Shown here piece after piece: positions 60,731 through 64,000 of a stretch of DNA of 64,000 nucleotides; positions within the stretch are counted from its first letter, which is position 1; each line of letters starts with the position of its first letter. Source of the stretch: an uncultured Collinsella sp. (GTDB taxonomy: Bacteria; Actinomycetota; Coriobacteriia; Coriobacteriales; Coriobacteriaceae); contig UQMD01000003.1 of NCBI GenBank assembly GCA_900542155.1, positions 62,001 through 126,000 of the forward strand, read 5' to 3'. The position numbers and the translations under genes were made by a program. Below the pieces are notes generated by a model. The model was not told where the DNA came from. It saw nothing but the letters and a program-made list of their open reading frames with translations, and searched no databases.

Positions 60731-61960
60731 ATGAATCGAAACGAACTCGACCCCAGCGTCCCCAGCGCCACGGAGGTCAAGAAGATCCCGCTCATTATTA
60801 AGGTGTACGCCGTCCTATGCATTCTGTCCGGTGTAGGCACGCTCCCGTCGGTCGCTGCCTTTATGTGGCAGGTCATCACCGCGCTCATTAACGGCAACGC
60901 CGCCGAAAAGCTCGGCGACAATATGCTGCTCGCGGTTGGACTCATCGTCGCCGGCATCATGCTCTCTGCGGCAAGTGCCGTCATCCTGATCATCTTTGGC
61001 CTGGACCTCATCAAGAACCAGCGCCGCAATGCCGCCCGTCTGTCCTATATCCTTATCGCATTTACCATCGTTGAGCTTTTGGTCGACGTGATGCTCCAGG
61101 GTATCGGGCCGTTCTTGCTGCGCCCCGCCATCCAGCTCGGCATCCTCGTCGCGCTTTCGGCCACCGTCGACCCCACGCTGCGTCAGGAGCGCGAACTGCA
61201 GCGCCGCCTGCAGGAGATGCTCGACCGCGACGCTGCCGCAGAGGGTATGCTCGGCCGCGATGAGACCGGCGAAGGCTACATCAAGCTCAACTACTTCAAC
61301 CTGTTCTGGGTGTTCTTTGTCTGCTGCATACTCGGCCTGGTCGCCGAGGACATCTGGCACATGACGGTCGACGACCCGGGCGTCTACCAGAACCGCGCCG
61401 GCATGCTGTTTGGCCCCTTCAGCCCCATCTACGGATTTGGCGCCGTGCTCATGACCATGGTACTCAACCGCTTCTACAAAAAGAGCCCCATCATCATTTT
61501 CCTGGTAAGCGCTGTGCTCGGCGCAAGCTTTGAGGTGTTCGTGGGCTGGTTTATGCAGACCTCATTTGGCGTGGTCTCGTGGAGCTACTCGCACATGAAG
61601 CTGTTCGGCATGCCCGACCCACTCGCCGTTCTTACAGGCGGACGCACCTGCACGGGCTTTGCCTGCCTGTGGGGTCTGGGTGGCCTTATCTGGATCAAGC
61701 TGCTGCTGCCGAGGCTGCTCAAGCTCATCAACATGATTCCGTGGAAGAGTCGCTACTCGGCTACCGTCATCTTTACCGTCATTATGCTGGTCGACGGCGT
61801 CATGACGCTGCAGTCGCTCGACTACTGGTACCAGCGCGTCAACGGCACGGAGCCGGATATTCCCGTCGCGCAGTTCTACGGCAAGTATTTCGATAACGAC
61901 TACATGGAGAACCGCTTCCAGAGCATGACCATGAGTCCCAAGGATGCGACGCGCGTGTAG
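60731..61960 (+). CDS. Membrane protein, putative ABC transporter permease (CmpB-like)
   Basis: 409 residues. The N-terminal half has three to four hydrophobic segments and a DRDAAAEGMLGRDETGEGYIK stretch. The C-terminal half matches the CmpB family (FGPFSPIYGFGAVLMT, VLGASFEVFVGWFMQ, LLGLGG-type segment, IPWKSRYSATV). It is called a type IV ABC permease in databases, but no ATPase is near and the role is unproven. GAGAAAGGTTCTGT precedes the ATG. Confidence 0.8.
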   Translation: MNRNELDPSVPSATEVKKIPLIIKVYAVLCILSGVGTLPSVAAFMWQVITALINGNAAEKLGDNMLLAVGLIVAGIMLSAASAVILIIFGLDLIKNQRRNAARLSYILIAFTIVELLVDVMLQGIGPFLLRPAIQLGILVALSATVDPTLRQERELQRRLQEMLDRDAAAEGMLGRDETGEGYIKLNYFNLFWVFFVCCILGLVAEDIWHMTVDDPGVYQNRAGMLFGPFSPIYGFGAVLMTMVLNRFYKKSPIIIFLVSAVLGASFEVFVGWFMQTSFGVVSWSYSHMKLFGMPDPLAVLTGGRTCTGFACLWGLGGLIWIKLLLPRLLKLINMIPWKSRYSATVIFTVIMLVDGVMTLQSLDYWYQRVNGTEPDIPVAQFYGKYFDNDYMENRFQSMTMSPKDATRV

Positions 61961-62030
61961 CGCCACGCAATGCCGAGATTTTCCAACGCACAGAAAAGCC
62001 CGCTGGCAGACTGACCGAGCCTGTCTATCG

Positions 62031-62104
62031 TGGCTGGGGCAGAGGGATTCGAACCCCCGTAGCTGGTACCAAAAACCAGGGTCCTGCCGCTGGACGATGC
62101 CCCA
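62031..62104 (-). tRNA. tRNA-Gln (TTG)
   Basis: A 74-nt cloverleaf with encoded CCA. Acceptor TGGGGCA/TGCCCCA, anticodon stem CTGGT/ACCAG with loop TTTTGGT (anticodon TTG). Confidence 0.95.
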
Positions 62105-62205
62105 AATGGGTGTGGGCGCGCAAGCGCGCCGCTCTAGTGTAGCGTACCTAGTCGCTCAGCGCATCACATAGGCCGTCGAGAAGGCGAACGGCCAGAGTTT
62201 GCGCA

Positions 62206-63060
62206 TCACTTGAAGTGAACGTGCCGTAGCCGGTGATGCCCGTGAGCTCGATGCGGAGCTTGATCGGGCGGGCGGGTGGCCGCCGCGGCGACCGCCGTCT
62301 TGATGCGCAGTGAGAGGTTGTTGCACTCGGCCAGGGTGATCGTGGCGCGCGGCTCGGCGTCGTCGGGCAGCGCATCGGAGGCGATCTCGACCGTCAGGTC
62401 CACATCCTCGGGCGCGACGTCGTCATACAGCACGATGCCGCTGCCATCGGTCGTTGCGGTTGCGATATTCCACACGCGCGAGGCGACGTTGCGGGCGATT
62501 GCGTCCTCGCCGCCGATGGCGATGCTCCAGCTTTCGAGCACGCTCGCGGCGCGGGCGAACCCCATGCGGGCCTCAGCCTCGACATCGATCACAGAGGGCT
62601 TGCCCTCCCACACATGGTGCAGGCGGTTCACGTAGTTGAAGGTGTCCTGGAACGCCATGCCATCGGCGAACAGCCCCACGTTCTCCTGGAACTGCTGCAA
62701 AGCGGCCTCGGTATGCGGGCCAAAATAGCCGTCGTCCACGCCGCAGGCAAAGCCGAGCGTGTTGAGGGCGCGCTGCAGGGCGCGTACGTCGGCACCGTGG
62801 AAATTGGGAAGGCGCAGGTACAGCGTGCGATCGCCGAGTTTGTAAGACTCGTCCACCAGCGCGCTCCAGCATGTACCGTCCACATCCTCGCCCGCATCCA
62901 GTCCCTGCTGGGTGCGAAACGCGCGAACGGCCGCAACCGTAGTTGCGCCGAACTCCTTTGCCGTCATTTCGGCGGCGTCGATCATATATCCAAGCGAGGA
63001 AAGGCGCGTCTGCACGTCCTCGACGGCAGGCCCTTGCATTCCCTGCGAAATGGGTTCCAT
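62206..63060 (-). CDS. Peptidoglycan-binding protein, C-terminus apparently frameshifted
   Basis: 284 residues as read. Two PG_binding_1 domains: about 1-75 (MQGPAVEDVQTRLSSLGYMI) and 80-150 (GADVRALQRALNTLGFAC, then DGYFGPHTEAALQQFQ). A beta-rich C-terminal domain follows. After residue 260 the frame turns into H/R-rich nonsense, while another frame gives a sensible end (IELTGITGYGTFTSSDAQ) up to a stop at 62148. The switch lies at a (CGGG)3 run (62265-62276); two copies would restore the frame. GTAAGGGGATCTC precedes the ATG. Confidence 0.75.
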   Translation of the reverse strand: MEPISQGMQGPAVEDVQTRLSSLGYMIDAAEMTAKEFGATTVAAVRAFRTQQGLDAGEDVDGTCWSALVDESYKLGDRTLYLRLPNFHGADVRALQRALNTLGFACGVDDGYFGPHTEAALQQFQENVGLFADGMAFQDTFNYVNRLHHVWEGKPSVIDVEAEARMGFARAASVLESWSIAIGGEDAIARNVASRVWNIATATTDGSGIVLYDDVAPEDVDLTVEIASDALPDDAEPRATITLAECNNLSLRIKTAVAAAATRPPDQAPHRAHGHHRLRHVHFK

Positions 63061-63225
63061 GAGATCCCCTTACAACCTGGCGCACGCTGCGGACTTACAG
63101 GCCGCACGGCGCGTCTTCATGCGCGCGGGAGAACGAGTGCCTTCGCGCGGCATACATCATACAGTCTACCAAGAGTGCCGACGGCTCCGCATAAAGTACA
63201 GCAGAGTGCCACCTTGCAAACGGAG

Positions 63226-63942
63226 TTAGCTTGATTCGCTTACGCGTACTTCAAAGTCAAAGGAGTTACTTTCGCCTCGATACGTCGCCACGGAATACTC
63301 GACAGGAGAGTCAAGCGCGTCTCGTGCAACGGTTTGGAAAATGATGAGGGGGTCGCCCTCTTCAATGTCGAGCAGGGCGGCGGTCGTCACATTGGCTTTT
63401 GAGACCTCGAGGTGGCGGTGCGCTCGCTCGACTGGGTTGCCAGATTTGCTCATGGCAAAATACAGGCTGGTCTCTTCAAAGTTGACAGCATCGAAGTCTT
63501 GGTACGGTTTGCAGGGAATATAGCTTTCCACAAATACGTTGGGGGTGTCGTCGGCATATCTTAGGCGGACGAGTTTGTACACGTCTTCGCCGGGCTCCAG
63601 CTCAAGCTTGCTGGCGATTTCGGTTGTTGCTTTGACTCGCTTGAAGGTGAGGACCTTGGTGCGTGGTGCGCGTCCGGCTCGCTTCATCTCGTCCTCGAAG
63701 CTCATAATGCGCATGGCAAAGGCCTGATCGACCTTGGGGAGCGTTACAACGGTGCCACGGCGCTGCCGTTTTTCCAAGTAGCCTTCGCTTACAAGGGTTT
63801 GCATGGCCTGGCGAATAGTTGACCGGCTGACGCCGTACATATCGCATAGTTGCATTTCAGAGGGGATGGTTTCGCCCACGGCGTACGTGCCGTTTTTAAT
63901 TTTGGCGAGTAGATCATCTTTGATTTGGTCATAGAGCGTCAT
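63226..63942 (-). CDS. GntR-family regulator with UTRA domain
   Basis: 238 residues. The winged helix at 1-70 (GETIPSEMQLCDMYGVSRST, then RQAMQTLVSEGYLEKRQRRG) and a UTRA effector domain (VYKLVRLRYADDTPNVFVES, ALLDIEEGDPLIIFQ, VEYSVATYRGE). HutC/TreR subfamily; the ligand is usually a sugar phosphate or amino acid derivative. The target gene is not in the window; it is probably to the right of the edge. Confidence 0.92.
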   Translation of the reverse strand: MTLYDQIKDDLLAKIKNGTYAVGETIPSEMQLCDMYGVSRSTIRQAMQTLVSEGYLEKRQRRGTVVTLPKVDQAFAMRIMSFEDEMKRAGRAPRTKVLTFKRVKATTEIASKLELEPGEDVYKLVRLRYADDTPNVFVESYIPCKPYQDFDAVNFEETSLYFAMSKSGNPVERAHRHLEVSKANVTTAALLDIEEGDPLIIFQTVARDALDSPVEYSVATYRGESNSFDFEVRVSESS

Positions 63943-64000
63943 TTTGTCATACCTTTTTAAGGCCGAAGTTGGAACGAATATAACATATGGGGCGGAGCCA

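Overview
The window is GC-rich, densely coded chromosomal DNA from a Gram-positive actinobacterium. The best guess is a gut Coriobacteriia, most like Collinsella. The guess rests on the GC-rich codon use, sortase-type surface proteins ending in LAxTG motifs, a LuxR regulator fused to a transporter-like membrane domain, NfnAB, a one-polypeptide ECF ATPase, and many GGGGACAGG-type palindromic repeats. The genus is an inference; no rRNA is present and nothing could be searched.

Layout. 0-2.5 kb: three secreted or membrane-anchored proteins in one operon (the last runs off the left edge), resembling TasA/SipW-dependent matrix proteins. 2.7-9.5 kb: two orphan AAA ATPases of the DUF4143 type, each with private repeats, plus an Old Yellow Enzyme family oxidoreductase, a six-unit palindrome array, initiator tRNA-Met and coaX. 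9.6-24 kb: housekeeping genes, namely a degenerate biotin-ligase-like gene coupled to a folP-folK fusion, a sirtuin, exonuclease III, an ECF transporter (T, double ATPase, S), glmU, prs, pth and nfnAB.

24-35.3 kb: a surface module with a 2207-residue LRR/Ig-like protein, a second LAxTG protein and a membrane LuxR regulator. It is bracketed by four related REP palindromes, two palindrome arrays of the 6.5-kb type and two similar operator-like palindromes. 35.3-42.7 kb: a cytidylate-kinase-like protein, a polar amino-acid ABC transporter, YqeY, a parvulin foldase, an orphan PTS IIA and a RelB/PIN toxin-antitoxin pair.

42.7-56.4 kb: the most unusual part. It is a cluster of zinc-ribbon proteins with membrane segments: an SPFH protein with three zinc ribbons and its operon partners (resembling Bacillus YdjGHI), and four modular proteins with a zinc ribbon, linker, membrane segment(s) and mostly an outside domain. 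A zinc-finger/HTH gene and a third orphan ATPase lie in the middle on the other strand. 56.8-60.5 kb: purF-purM-purN. 60.7-64 kb: a CmpB-like membrane protein, tRNA-Gln, a peptidoglycan-binding protein with an apparent tetranucleotide-repeat frameshift, and a GntR/UTRA regulator.

There are no rRNA genes, transposases, phage genes or CRISPR-Cas. The regular palindrome arrays (15-bp inverted arms, always 25 bp between arms, 25-26 bp linkers) and the zinc-ribbon envelope cluster are the strongest candidates for undescribed biology.
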